This document shows, piece by piece, positions 49,394-58,808 of a DNA stretch of 64,000 nt. The stretch is taken from NCBI RefSeq assembly GCF_013155545.1, contig NZ_JABJVV010000006.1, positions 186,001 to 250,000 of the forward strand, read 5' to 3'. Below the pieces are notes generated by a model. That model was not told where the DNA came from and searched no databases. It worked only from the letters and a program-made list of their open reading frames with translations. Source of the DNA: Caenimonas soli (GTDB taxonomy: Bacteria; Pseudomonadota; Gammaproteobacteria; Burkholderiales; Burkholderiaceae_C). A program made the translations under genes and the position numbers. How positions within the stretch are numbered: the first letter of the stretch is position 1; every line of letters begins with the position of its first letter.

Positions 49394-51979
49394 ATGTTGC
49401 AAGCCTATGTTGACCATGTCGCCGAACGCGCCGCATTGGGCATCCCGCCCTTGCCGCTGTCGGCCAAGCAGACCGCCGACCTGATCGAGCTGCTGAAGAA
49501 CCCCTCGACCGCCGAGGCCGACTTCCTGCTCAACCTGATCACGCACCGCGTGCCGGCAGGGGTCGACGATGCCGCCAAGGTCAAGGCCAGCTACCTCGCG
49601 GCCGTGGCGCACGGCACCGAGAAATGCATGATCATCAGCCGCGAGAAGGCGACCCAGCTGCTGGGCACCATGCTGGGCGGCTACAACATCAGTCCGTTGA
49701 TCGATTTGCTGGACGACGCCGAGGTGGGAGGCGTCGCCGCCGAAGGCCTGAAGAAGACCTTGCTGATGTTCGACCAGTTCCACGACGTCAAGGAAAAGGC
49801 CGACAAGGGCAATGCCCACGCCAAAGCCGTGCTGCAAAGCTGGGCCGACGGCGAGTGGTTCACCAGCCGCCCCGAAGTGGCTCAAAGCATCAAGGTCTCG
49901 ATCTTCAAGGTCTCCGGCGAAATCAATACCGACGACCTTTCGCCGGCGCCCGATGCCTGGAGCCGCCCGGACATCCCGCTGCACGCGCTGGCCATGCACA
50001 AGAACCCGCGTCCCGGCGTCACGCCCGAGGAAGAGGGCAAGCGCGGCCCGGTGAAGTTCATCGAAGAGCTGCGCTCGCGCGGCAACCTGGTGGCCTACGT
50101 CGGCGACGTGGTCGGCACGGGCTCCTCGCGCAAGTCGGCCACCAACTCGGTGTTGTGGTTCACCGGCGAAGACATCCCGTTCGTTCCGAACAAGCGTTTC
50201 GGCGGCGTCTGCCTTGGCGGCAAGATCGCCCCGATCTTCTACAACACGATGGAAGACGCCGGCGCATTGCCGATCGAGCTGGATGTTTCCAGGATGGAAA
50301 TGGGAGACGTGGTCGAACTGCGTCCCTACGAAGGCAAGGCGCTCAAGAACGGCGAAGTGATCGCCGAATTCAAGGTCAAGAGCGACGTGCTGTTCGACGA
50401 AGTGCGCGCCGGCGGCCGTATTCCGCTGATCGTCGGCCGAGGCCTCACGGCCAAGGCGCGCGAGGCGCTGGGCCTGCCGCCTTCCACGCTGTTCCGCCTG
50501 CCGCTGGCACCGGTCGACACCAAGAAGGGCTTCACACTGGCGCAGAAGATGGTCGGCCGCGCCTGTGGCCTGCCCGAGGGCCAGGGCGTGCGCCCGGGCA
50601 CGTATTGCGAGCCGAAGATGACCTCCGTGGGTTCGCAGGACACCACCGGTCCGATGACCCGCGACGAGCTGAAAGACCTGGCTTGCCTGGGCTTCTCGGC
50701 GGACCTGGTGATGCAGTCGTTCTGCCACACGGCGGCCTATCCGAAGCCGGTGGACGTGAAGATGCATCATGAGCTGCCTGATTTCATCAGCACGCGCGGC
50801 GGTGTTTCGTTGCGCCCGGGCGACGGCGTGATCCACAGCTGGCTGAACCGCCTGCTGCTGCCCGACACCGTCGGCACCGGCGGCGACAGCCACACCCGCT
50901 TCCCTATCGGCATCAGCTTCCCGGCCGGCTCCGGCCTGGTGGCGTTCGCCGCGGCCACGGGCGTGATGCCCCTGGACATGCCCGAGTCGGTGCTGGTGCG
51001 CTTCAAGGGCCAGATGCAGCCCGGCGTCACCTTGCGCGATCTGGTCAACGCCATTCCGCTTTACGCGATCAAGCAGGGCCTGCTCACGGTGGAAAAGAAG
51101 GGCAAGAAGAACATCTTCTCCGGCCGCATCCTTGAAATCGAAGGCCTGCCCGATTTGAAGGTGGAGCAGGCCTTCGAGCTGTCCGATGCATCCGCCGAGC
51201 GCTCTGCCGCAGGCTGCACGGTGCACCTGAACAAGGAGCCCATCATCGAGTACATCAACAGCAACATCACGCTGATGCGCTGGATGATCGCGCAGGGCTA
51301 TCAGGATGCGCGCACGCTGGGTCGCCGCATTGCCGCGCAGGAAGCCTGGCTGAAGAATCCGCAGCTGCTCAAGGGCGACGCCGACGCCGACTACGCCGCC
51401 GTGATCGAGATCGACCTGGCCGACATCCACGAGCCCATCGTGGCCTGCCCGAACGATCCGGACGACGTGAAGACGCTGGCCGAGGTCGCCGGCGCCAAGA
51501 TCGACGAGGTGTTCATCGGCTCGTGCATGACCAACATCGGCCACTTCCGTGCGGCTTCCAAGCTGCTCGAAGGCAAGCGCGATATCCCGGTCAAGCTGTG
51601 GGTGGCCCCGCCGACCAAGATGGACGCCAAGCAGCTGACCGAGGAAGGCCATTACGGCGTGCTGGGCACGGCCGGCGCTCGCATGGAGATGCCGGGCTGC
51701 TCGTTGTGCATGGGCAACCAGGCGCAGGTGAAGGAGGGCGCCACGGTGTTCTCCACCTCCACCCGCAACTTCCCCAACCGCCTGGGCAAGAACAGCAACG
51801 TGTACCTGGGCAGCGCCGAACTCGCTTCGATCTGTTCCAAGCTGGGTCGCATCCCGACGAAGGAAGAGTACCTGGTGGATATGGGCGTGCTCACGGCCGC
51901 CAGCGGCACCGTGTACCAGTACCTGAACTTCGACCAGATCAAGGAGTTCAAGGACCAGGCCGACACAGTCGCGGCCTAG
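49394..51979 (+). CDS. acnB: Aconitate hydratase B
   Basis: Citrate/isocitrate isomerase of the AcnB class; 861 aa. The HEAT-like N-terminal domain begins [20 protein letters not shown], the swivel domain carries [15 protein letters not shown], and the 4Fe-4S ligands lie in [11 protein letters not shown] and the pair [11 protein letters not shown]. Start ATG 49394 follows GGAGAAAAACG. The gene is followed by a strong terminator. A second aconitase (acnA) is at 60080. Confidence 0.98.
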   Translation: MLQAYVDHVAERAALGIPPLPLSAKQTADLIELLKNPSTAEADFLLNLITHRVPAGVDDAAKVKASYLAAVAHGTEKCMIISREKATQLLGTMLGGYNISPLIDLLDDAEVGGVAAEGLKKTLLMFDQFHDVKEKADKGNAHAKAVLQSWADGEWFTSRPEVAQSIKVSIFKVSGEINTDDLSPAPDAWSRPDIPLHALAMHKNPRPGVTPEEEGKRGPVKFIEELRSRGNLVAYVGDVVGTGSSRKSATNSVLWFTGEDIPFVPNKRFGGVCLGGKIAPIFYNTMEDAGALPIELDVSRMEMGDVVELRPYEGKALKNGEVIAEFKVKSDVLFDEVRAGGRIPLIVGRGLTAKAREALGLPPSTLFRLPLAPVDTKKGFTLAQKMVGRACGLPEGQGVRPGTYCEPKMTSVGSQDTTGPMTRDELKDLACLGFSADLVMQSFCHTAAYPKPVDVKMHHELPDFISTRGGVSLRPGDGVIHSWLNRLLLPDTVGTGGDSHTRFPIGISFPAGSGLVAFAAATGVMPLDMPESVLVRFKGQMQPGVTLRDLVNAIPLYAIKQGLLTVEKKGKKNIFSGRILEIEGLPDLKVEQAFELSDASAERSAAGCTVHLNKEPIIEYINSNITLMRWMIAQGYQDARTLGRRIAAQEAWLKNPQLLKGDADADYAAVIEIDLADIHEPIVACPNDPDDVKTLAEVAGAKIDEVFIGSCMTNIGHFRAASKLLEGKRDIPVKLWVAPPTKMDAKQLTEEGHYGVLGTAGARMEMPGCSLCMGNQAQVKEGATVFSTSTRNFPNRLGKNSNVYLGSAELASICSKLGRIPTKEEYLVDMGVLTAASGTVYQYLNFDQIKEFKDQADTVAA

Positions 51980-51996
51980 AGCGAGTCCATCCATAG

Positions 51997-52023
51997 AAAA
52001 GCGGCCTCGCGGCCGCTTTTTTT
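51997..52023 (+). terminator. Rho-independent terminator after acnB
   Basis: Arms AAAAGCGGCC (51997-52006) and GGCCGCTTTT (52011-52020) surround TCGC, followed by a run of T to 52023. It lies 18 bases after the acnB stop and ends the mdh-acnB transcript. On the opposite strand the A-rich arm also gives a U-rich tail, so it may serve the convergent Gly-rich gene too. Confidence 0.92.
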
Positions 52024-52035
52024 ATGGGCGCGGGC

Positions 52036-52848
52036 TCAGAAGGCCCTCGGGGCGCGCAAGGGGCCGGCCGGCGGATTGCTGCTCGGTGCGCCGCCCATGA
52101 ACGTCGTATCGGGCGCGGGGGCGGGAAGGGGTTCTCCCACTGGCAACTGAGCGGCTGGCACGGGCGAAGTCTCCGCCACGATTGGCAAGGGAGCGGCCAC
52201 GATAGCCGGAATCGCAACCACTGCTGGAGTGGCCACAACGGCCGGAGTGGCTGCCACGGCCGGAGCAGCAACCACGGCGCGCTGAGGCACGACGGTGCTT
52301 GCCGTGGCCCTTGCTCGCCTCGGAACGAAGGCCATGCCGGCTGGCGCCACGCCGGAGCCAGGGCCTTCGGCGCCTGGGCCGTCACCGACTCCGCCGCCGG
52401 AAGCCGCCGTACCTGCGGCAGACCCGCCCGCACCACCGCCACCGCCGGTGCCGCCGCCACCACCACCGCCAGTACCAGCGCCGCCGGCACCCCCAGCGCC
52501 ACCACCCCCGCCGGCTCCAGCACCACCGGCGCCCGCTCCAGCACCACCGGCGCCTGCGCCACCGGCGCCAGCCCCACCGGCACCCCCGCCGCCCGCTCCA
52601 GCGCCACCACCAGCACCGCCGCCATCACCACCCCCGGCTCCACCAGCACCGCCGCCGCCGGAACCGCCGCCGCCGGAACCGCCGCCGCCGGAACCACCGC
52701 CGCCGGAGCCACCGCCGCCGGAGCCACCACCACCGGCGCCACCGCCACCGCCTTTCGCAAAGCTGTCGTCAGTCCATGTCACGCCCAGTGAGCCCACCAG
52801 CGCGGCTGTGAGCAGGGTCAACCCGAATTTCCTCTTGAACGCTTTCAC
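52036..52848 (-). CDS. Secreted glycine-rich low-complexity protein
   Basis: A 270-aa protein starting at GTG 52848, preceded by an AGGAG site 7 bases upstream. A signal peptide (residues 1-33, LTLLTAALVGSLGVTWTDD then SFAKG) is followed by about 110 residues dominated by Gly with GGGGS units, then Val/Ala/Pro-rich repeats (TPAVVATPAVVAIPAI). No enzyme or domain signature is present; a cell-surface or matrix structural role is possible but unproven. Codon use is strongly skewed to GGC/GGT/GGX by composition. Confidence 0.7.
   Translation of the reverse strand: MKAFKRKFGLTLLTAALVGSLGVTWTDDSFAKGGGGGAGGGGSGGGGSGGGGSGGGGSGGGGSGGGGAGGAGGGDGGGAGGGAGAGGGGAGGAGAGGAGAGGAGAGAGGAGAGGGGGAGGAGGAGTGGGGGGGTGGGGGAGGSAAGTAASGGGVGDGPGAEGPGSGVAPAGMAFVPRRARATASTVVPQRAVVAAPAVAATPAVVATPAVVAIPAIVAAPLPIVAETSPVPAAQLPVGEPLPAPAPDTTFMGGAPSSNPPAGPLRAPRAF
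52651..52740 (-). repeat. 15-bp tandem repeat encoding GGGGS
   Basis: Five 15-base units occur head to tail: three copies of gccgccgccggaacc (52651-52695) and two of accgccgccggagcc (52696-52725). A sixth, degenerate unit ends at 52740. On the minus strand they encode Gly-Gly-Gly-Gly-Ser-type pentapeptides. The exact copies suggest recent expansion by slippage or unequal exchange. Confidence 0.9.
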
Positions 52849-53020
52849 GATGTGCTCCTGAAACAAAGATGTGCAAACGCCCCATCGTGTTCGCGCCAGC
52901 TGATCAGTGGGGTCGGATTGCGGCGAGTCCAGGCGTCCGGAAAACCTGACACAGCCATTCGCCCCAGTCACTGCCGAGCGGCTACGATGCCTGCAAACCC
53001 AACACGCGAGGTACGCGCCA

Positions 53021-54025
53021 ATGTTTCGATCCTTCTTTTTTTCGCGCCGCTGGTTGCCGTGGTCCTTGCTGGGCACGGCGCTGATCCTGTTCGCCACCTG
53101 GTATCGGGTGCAGCTGGACGTTCAGATCAACGAGTGGTTCGGTACTTTCTACGACCTGATCCAGAAGGCGCTAGGCAAGCCCGGAACGATCACGATGGCC
53201 GAGTACTGGGGCCAGATCTCAACGTTCTTTCGCATCGCCATGCTCTACGTGACCATCGCAGTCGTGCTGGACTTCTTCGTCAAGCACTACATCTTCCGCT
53301 GGCGCACGGCGATGAACGACTACTACATGCAGCATTGGCACAAGCTGCGCCATATCGAAGGGGCGGCGCAGCGGGTTCAGGAAGACACCATGCGCTTTGC
53401 CAGCATCATGGAAGGCTTGGGCGTGGACTTCATGCGCAGCCTGATGGTGCTTGCGGCGTTTCTGCCCATCCTGGCGACGCTGTCGGCCAAGGTCACGGAG
53501 CTGCCGTTTTTTGGAGTGGTGCCGTACTCGTTGGTCTGGGTGGCGATCGGCTTTGCGCTGGCGGGCACTGTGCTCCTCGCGATCGTGGGCATCAAGCTGC
53601 CGGGACTGCAATTCCAGAACCAACGGGTCGAGGCGGCCTACCGCAAGGAGCTCGTCTACGGCGAGGACGACGCGAGCCGCGCGTCACAGCCGGTGGCGGG
53701 CACTCTGTTCGGGGAAGTGCGCCGCAACTATTTCCGCCTGTTCTTCCACTACCTCTATTTCGACGTGGCGAAGTGGTCGTACCTGCAGTTCGGCGTGCTG
53801 GTGCCCTACATTGCGCTGGCCCCCACGCTGGTCGGCGGCGTCGTCACCCTGGGGGTGATGCAGCAGATCGTGCGCGCATTCGGGCGCGTGGAAAGCGCGT
53901 TCCAGTTCCTGGTGCTCAGCTGGAGCACGGTGATCGAGCTGATCTCCGTTTACAAGCGGCTGCGCGCTTTCGAACAGCAGATCGAGCGGCCCGACACCGC
54001 TGCGGCACTCCCCGAACGCGCCTAG
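53021..54025 (+). CDS. SbmA/BacA-family peptide transporter, short form
   Basis: A 334-aa inner-membrane protein of the SbmA/BacA family, which imports peptides (for example microcins, bleomycin) by proton drive. WSLLGTALILFATWYRVQLD, then INEWFGTFYDLIQKAL, WRTAMNDYYMQHWHKLRHIE and ASQPVAGTLFGEVRRNYFRL match the family core. It lacks roughly the first 60-70 residues of E. coli SbmA, so it has fewer N-terminal helices. I place the start at ATG 53021 (MFRSFFFSRRW). The 3' end overlaps the opposite-strand oxidoreductase by 4 bases. Confidence 0.85.
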   Translation: MFRSFFFSRRWLPWSLLGTALILFATWYRVQLDVQINEWFGTFYDLIQKALGKPGTITMAEYWGQISTFFRIAMLYVTIAVVLDFFVKHYIFRWRTAMNDYYMQHWHKLRHIEGAAQRVQEDTMRFASIMEGLGVDFMRSLMVLAAFLPILATLSAKVTELPFFGVVPYSLVWVAIGFALAGTVLLAIVGIKLPGLQFQNQRVEAAYRKELVYGEDDASRASQPVAGTLFGEVRRNYFRLFFHYLYFDVAKWSYLQFGVLVPYIALAPTLVGGVVTLGVMQQIVRAFGRVESAFQFLVLSWSTVIELISVYKRLRAFEQQIERPDTAAALPERA

Positions 54026-56232
54026 GCGACCGCTAGCTCCACTTCGATGCCGCTGAGCACGGCATTGCCCGACAGCGGGTCGCGCCAGTTCTCATCGAGC
54101 AGATCGTTCAGGTTGGCGCCCGGGCGCTTGGCTGCCAGCGAGAGGCGGGTGCCTGCCAGGTTGTGGCCCCAGCCATGCGGCAGGCTCACCACGCCCGGCA
54201 TCATGTCGCCGCTCAGCTGGACGCGGGCCTCTATGCTCCCTGCGCGGCTCGAGATGCGGGCCATCGTGCCGTCGGCCAGTCCCAGGCGTTGCGCGTCTTC
54301 GGGGTGGACCAGCGCGGTGCAGCGCTCGGGCCCCTTGGCCAGCAGCGGCAGGTTGTGCATCCAGCTGTTGTTGGAGCGCACTTCGCGCCGGCCGATGATG
54401 ACCATGGAGGGGGTCTGCCGCGCCAGGTCCTGAGCCGGGCGCTGCAGGTCGGCCAGCAGCGAGGGCGGCGCCAGTTCGATCTTGCCCGAGGGCGTGCGCA
54501 GCATTTCCGGCACCCGCGGTGTGAGTTCGCCGAGGTCGATGCCGCCAGGGGCTGCCTGCACCTTGGCCAGGTTCAGTCCGTCCGGCGTCGCTCCAAACCC
54601 GTCGCCGTAGGGGCCGTTGCGCAGGGCCATGTCCAGCAGCCGCGATGGCCCCTTCAGGTGGGCCGTAGCCTCGATCACGGCGGCCGCCTTGTCGGCGAAC
54701 AGCTTGGTGGCTTCGCGCCCGAACTGTTCAGCGTCGAGCTGGGCCGGATCCGCCTTGGCGCCCCCGCCTTGCACGATCGCCGTCAGCTTCAGCAGCGTCG
54801 CCCATTCCGGCAATTGGCCCTGCGGCAGGTCGAACACCGCGGCGCTGTAGCGCGCGTGGTTGCGCCAGGACAGCTGGGGAAACGCAACGTCGTAGTGGCT
54901 GTCTTCCAGGGCGGAGGGAGCCGGCAGGATCACGTCGGCATGGCGCGAGGTCTCGTTGACATAGATGTCCATGCTGATCATGAAGTCCAGCTTGTCCAGG
55001 GCCGCGGCCAGGCGCAGGCCATTGGGCGACGAAAGAACCGGGTTGCTGCCGATGGTGATGAGCGCCCGTATCTGCCCCGGCCCCGAGGTCTCCATCTCCT
55101 CTGCCATGCAGGTCATAGGCAGTTCGCCGAACACCTCGGGCGCGCCGCTGACACGGCTCTTGTGGCGGCCGGTGATGACACCGCGCCCGCTGCCGGGCGT
55201 GCCCGCCGTATTGGCCGCGAAGGCGGCCGCCTTGGCGAACATCGCGCCGCCGGGCTCGTCCAGATGCCCGGTCAGCGTGTTGAGCACGTCGACCAGCCAG
55301 CTCACCAGCGTGCCGTATTCCTGGGTGCAGGTGCCGATCCGGCCGTAGACAGCAGCGCGTGGTGCCGCCGCGAGCTCACGGGCCAGGCGACGGATGTCCG
55401 CCGCCGGAATGCCGCAGCGATCGGCAACCTTCTCGGGCGCGAAGGGCTGGACCGCGGATTGCACCGCATCCACGCCGTCGACGTGGGGCGCGACACGGCC
55501 GAGGCGCACCAGGTTCTCGTCGAACAAGGTATGCACCATGCCCAGCAGCAGAAACACGTCGGCGCCCGGCCTGATGAAGTGATGCTCATCGGCCAGCGCC
55601 GCGGTTTCCGTCCGGCGCGGATCGACCACTACGAACTTGCCGCCGCGCGCGCGCAAGGCCTTGGCCTTGCCGCGGAAATCGGGGACGGTCCACAGGCTGC
55701 CGTTGCTGGCCATCGGATTGGCGCCCAGCATCAGCAGGTAGTCGGTGCGCACGATGTCGGGGATCGGGATGCTGAACATATGGCCGAACACCAGGCCGCT
55801 GGACAGGTGCTTGGGCATCTGGTCCAGCGTGGATGCGGAAAAGATGCTTCGCGTGCCCAGTGCCTTCATCAGCTTCGGCCCGTACATGAGCAGGCCGATC
55901 TTGTGCGCGGCCGGATTGCCCAGCGACATGGCGACCGCGTCGCGGCCGTGTGCGGCCATGACCGGGGGCAGCCTGCGCTCGATCTCGGCAAACGCCTCGT
56001 CCCAAGTAGCTTCGACGAACTCGCCATCGCGTTTGATCAGCGGCGTGCGCAGGCGGTCCGGGTCCTCGTGCAGGTCTTTCAAGGCCACGCCCTTGGGGCA
56101 GATGTAGCCCGCGCTGAAGACGTCCGCCTCGTGCCCGCGGATGCTGACGATCTTGCCTTCGTTCACTTTGAGTTCCAGCCCGCAGCAGGCCTCGCACAGG
56201 GGGCAGATGCGGTGGTGGATGGTTTCGCTCAT
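54022..56232 (-). CDS. Molybdopterin-dependent oxidoreductase, single 4Fe-4S type
   Basis: A 736-aa enzyme of the DMSO reductase superfamily. The N-terminal 4Fe-4S motif is CPLCEACCG (from residue 10) with the fourth Cys in YICPKG. Conserved bis-MGD binding blocks include VVVDPRRTETAALAD, RALITIGSNPVLSSP and VNETSRHADVILPAPSALE, and the C-terminal molybdopterin dinucleotide domain ends GNAVLSGIEVELAVA. There is no Tat signal, so it is cytoplasmic. No partner electron-transfer subunit is adjacent, and the substrate is unknown. Start ATG 56232 (MSETIHHRICPLC). Confidence 0.9.
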   Translation of the reverse strand: MSETIHHRICPLCEACCGLELKVNEGKIVSIRGHEADVFSAGYICPKGVALKDLHEDPDRLRTPLIKRDGEFVEATWDEAFAEIERRLPPVMAAHGRDAVAMSLGNPAAHKIGLLMYGPKLMKALGTRSIFSASTLDQMPKHLSSGLVFGHMFSIPIPDIVRTDYLLMLGANPMASNGSLWTVPDFRGKAKALRARGGKFVVVDPRRTETAALADEHHFIRPGADVFLLLGMVHTLFDENLVRLGRVAPHVDGVDAVQSAVQPFAPEKVADRCGIPAADIRRLARELAAAPRAAVYGRIGTCTQEYGTLVSWLVDVLNTLTGHLDEPGGAMFAKAAAFAANTAGTPGSGRGVITGRHKSRVSGAPEVFGELPMTCMAEEMETSGPGQIRALITIGSNPVLSSPNGLRLAAALDKLDFMISMDIYVNETSRHADVILPAPSALEDSHYDVAFPQLSWRNHARYSAAVFDLPQGQLPEWATLLKLTAIVQGGGAKADPAQLDAEQFGREATKLFADKAAAVIEATAHLKGPSRLLDMALRNGPYGDGFGATPDGLNLAKVQAAPGGIDLGELTPRVPEMLRTPSGKIELAPPSLLADLQRPAQDLARQTPSMVIIGRREVRSNNSWMHNLPLLAKGPERCTALVHPEDAQRLGLADGTMARISSRAGSIEARVQLSGDMMPGVVSLPHGWGHNLAGTRLSLAAKRPGANLNDLLDENWRDPLSGNAVLSGIEVELAVA

Positions 56233-56282
56233 GTCGGTGTCTCCAGATTGCCCATCCTCCCCGATACCCCGCCCGCGCGCGA

Positions 56283-57107
56283 TCACGCGGGCGACATCAG
56301 TTTTCGAAGAACGTCGCCCGTCATTGCGTCTGCCGGGAAAAAGGTTTCGAGGGCCAGTTCCTGCAAGGTCACGTCGATCGGCGTGCCGAACACCGTGGTG
56401 GTGCTGATGAAATTGAGCACGCCGTATTGCGTCTGGAACTTGAAGGGCATGGCCACGCCCAGCAGCTCGCCGTCCAGGTGGGTGTCGCCGGCGCCTTCGG
56501 GCACGGGATAGGCGCGCAGCTCTTCCAGCAGAGCTTGCAGCACGCTGTCGCCGGTGGCGTGGATCTGCTGGCGAAGCCGCTCGAACAGGTGGTTGCGCCA
56601 CTGGCCCAGATTCACGATCCGCGGCGCCAAACCTTTTGGATGCAGGCTCAGGCGCAGCACATTGATCTGCCCTTGCAGCAATTCCAGATCGGCTCCCGCC
56701 ATCAGGTGCGGCAGCATGGCATTGCCCGCCAGCAGGTTCCAGTGCCGGTCCACCGCCAATGCCGGGTAGGGCTCGTGGCTCTTGAGGATCAGCTCCACGG
56801 CCTGGCGCGCAGCCGAAAGCGCCGGGTCATCCAGCGGGCGTTCGCGGTACATGGGCGCGTATCCGGCGGCTACGAGCAGGGCATTGCGCTCGCGCAGCGG
56901 CACGTCCAGGCGTTCGGCCAGGCGCAGCACCATCTCGCGGCTGGGAACCGAACGGCCGGTCTCGACGAAGCTGAGGTGGCGGGTGGAAATCTCGGCCTCC
57001 TGCGCCAAGTCCAGCTGGGACAGGCGCCGGTGCTGGCGCCAATGGCGCAGGTGCTCGCCAAAAGGCCTGGGCGCCGGGCGGTGAGCGGAGTGGGTCGCAG
57101 TGTTCAT
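56283..57107 (-). CDS. XRE-family regulator with MmyB-like ligand domain
   Basis: A 274-aa regulator: an N-terminal lambda-repressor-type HTH (GEHLRHWRQHRRLSQLDLAQ, then ISTRHLSFVETGRSVPSREM) is followed by a PAS-like MmyB/MLTR ligand-binding domain (ALAVDRHWNLLAGNAMLPHL). I start at ATG 57107, since the upstream frame reads into the intergenic region. It is 50 bases upstream of the molybdopterin enzyme gene on the same strand and divergent from a small membrane protein gene; either could be its target. Confidence 0.88.
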   Translation of the reverse strand: MNTATHSAHRPAPRPFGEHLRHWRQHRRLSQLDLAQEAEISTRHLSFVETGRSVPSREMVLRLAERLDVPLRERNALLVAAGYAPMYRERPLDDPALSAARQAVELILKSHEPYPALAVDRHWNLLAGNAMLPHLMAGADLELLQGQINVLRLSLHPKGLAPRIVNLGQWRNHLFERLRQQIHATGDSVLQALLEELRAYPVPEGAGDTHLDGELLGVAMPFKFQTQYGVLNFISTTTVFGTPIDVTLQELALETFFPADAMTGDVLRKLMSPA

Positions 57108-57216
57108 GGCGCCATCGTAGGCCCAGCGCCGGCGAACTCCTATTACCTGGCGCGTAATCGACCGGCGGCCGCAGCGGGGGAAATATCGAGGCCTCTCAAA
57201 CCGAAAGGAGCTTCTC

Positions 57217-57621
57217 ATGTCCATCTTCGCTTCTCCCAAATTCCTTCGCAACGTGCTCCGGGCCGACGCTGCGGCCGGGGCCGGGAGCAGCCTGCTGCAC
57301 CTGCTGGCAGCCGGCCTGCTGGCCGAACTGCTGGGCGTGCCCCATGGCGTGCTGGTGATGAGCGGCGTTGCACTGCTGGTCTACGTGGCGATGGCAACGT
57401 ATCTGGCCGCCTGCGACCCGATCCCGCGTGCCGGCGTGAGCATGCTGATCGCCGCCAACTGGGCCTGGGTCGGGGCCTGTGCGGTGGTGTTCATGATGAA
57501 TGCGTCGGCCCTGACGCCGCTCGGCCAAGCCTATGTCGTTGTCCACGCCCTGGCGGTGGCCGCGTTGGCCGAGCTGGAGTGGTTCGGCCTGCGCCGCGCC
57601 CCGCGGGCCGGCTGGGCATGA
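57217..57621 (+). CDS. Small membrane protein, four predicted helices
   Basis: A 134-aa hydrophobic protein with four clear helices: [53 protein letters not shown] and GQAYVVVHALAVAALAELEW. No named family is recognised. AAGGAG lies 8 bases before ATG 57217. It is divergent from the XRE regulator across 109 bases, a typical regulator/target arrangement; the proposed link is inference only. Confidence 0.8.
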   Translation: MSIFASPKFLRNVLRADAAAGAGSSLLHLLAAGLLAELLGVPHGVLVMSGVALLVYVAMATYLAACDPIPRAGVSMLIAANWAWVGACAVVFMMNASALTPLGQAYVVVHALAVAALAELEWFGLRRAPRAGWA

Positions 57622-57725
57622 CGGGGCCATAAAGAGGGCTTTTCTTTCTTGTATGCTGTGGAACTTTGGCGCTACCGAGAGCGCCATGCCCGGTTTTTCA
57701 TTCCCAGCATCAAGAGAGAAAGCCC

Positions 57726-58808
57726 ATGACCCGCGTATTCAATTTCAGCCCCGGCCCCGCAACCCTGCCCGAACCCGTGCTGCGCAAGGCAGCCGAGGAA
57801 ATGATCGATTGGCACGGCTCGGGCATGTCGGTGATGGAAATGAGCCACCGTGGCAAGGAGTTCATCTCCATCCACGCCGAGGCCGAGAGCCTGCTGCGCG
57901 AGTTGCTCGGCGTACCGGCCAACTACAAGGTGCTGTTCCTGCAGGGCGGCGCCATCGGCGAGAACGCCATCGTCCCCATGAACCTGATCGGCAAGAGCGG
58001 CAAGGCCGACTACGTCAACACCGGCGAATGGTCCAAGAAATCGATCAAGGAAGCCAAGACCTATGGCAAGGTCAACGTGGCGGCTTCGAGCGAGGCGGGC
58101 CACTTCACGGCCATCCCCAAGCAGAGCGAATGGAAGCTCGATCCCGAGGCTTCCTATGTGCACATCTGCTCGAACGAGACCATCGGCGGTGTGGAATACC
58201 ACTGGACGCCCGACACCGGCAAGGTGCCGCTGGTGGCCGACATGTCGTCCAACATCATGTCGCGCCCCATCGACATCAGCAAGTACGGCCTGATCTACGC
58301 GGGTGCGCAAAAGAACATGGGACCCTCGGGCGTCACCGTCGTCATCGTGCGCGACGACCTGCTCGGCCACGCGTTGCCGATCACTCCTTCGGCATTCAAC
58401 TACCAGCTGCAGGCCGAGAACGACTCGATGTACAACACGCCGCCGACCTACGCGATCTACATCGCCGGGCTGGTCCTCAAGTACATCAAGGAGCAGGGCG
58501 GCCTGAAGGCCATGGAAGCGCACAACAAGGCCAAGGCCGCGATCCTCTACGACTTCCTGGACAACAGCGGCTTCTACCGCAACCCCGTGGCCAAGGATGA
58601 CCGTTCGCTGATGAACGTGCCCTTCAAGCTGAAAGACGACTCGCTGGACGAGGCCTTCCTCAAGGGCGCCCAGGCCAAGGGCATGATCCAGCTCAAGGGC
58701 CACCGCTCCGTGGGCGGCATGCGCGCTTCCATCTACAACGCGATGCCTATCGAGGGCGTCAAGGCGCTGGTTGCGTACATGAAGGAATTCGAGGCCCAAC
58801 ATGGCTAA
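57726..58808 (+). CDS. serC: Phosphoserine aminotransferase
   Basis: PLP enzyme converting 3-phosphohydroxypyruvate to phosphoserine; 360 aa. [18 protein letters not shown] opens the protein, [15 protein letters not shown] binds the cofactor phosphate, and the PLP lysine lies in [19 protein letters not shown]. The first 20 upstream codons in frame lack similarity, so ATG 57726 is used. serA starts before this gene ends (8-base overlap). Confidence 0.97.
   Translation: MTRVFNFSPGPATLPEPVLRKAAEEMIDWHGSGMSVMEMSHRGKEFISIHAEAESLLRELLGVPANYKVLFLQGGAIGENAIVPMNLIGKSGKADYVNTGEWSKKSIKEAKTYGKVNVAASSEAGHFTAIPKQSEWKLDPEASYVHICSNETIGGVEYHWTPDTGKVPLVADMSSNIMSRPIDISKYGLIYAGAQKNMGPSGVTVVIVRDDLLGHALPITPSAFNYQLQAENDSMYNTPPTYAIYIAGLVLKYIKEQGGLKAMEAHNKAKAAILYDFLDNSGFYRNPVAKDDRSLMNVPFKLKDDSLDEAFLKGAQAKGMIQLKGHRSVGGMRASIYNAMPIEGVKALVAYMKEFEAQHG

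Noticed and set aside
48785..51994. Very long minus-strand open frame opposite acnB
   Set aside because: Absence of stops comes from GC skew of acnB codons; product has no family features.
52295..52861. Plus-strand proline-rich open frame opposite the Gly-rich gene
   Set aside because: The GGGGS repeats read backwards as Pro runs. The minus-strand gene has AGGAG, GTG and a signal peptide; the plus-strand frame has none of these.
54163..56511. Plus-strand open frame opposite the molybdopterin enzyme
   Set aside because: Shadow frame; the minus-strand gene has clear Fe-S and molybdopterin motifs.
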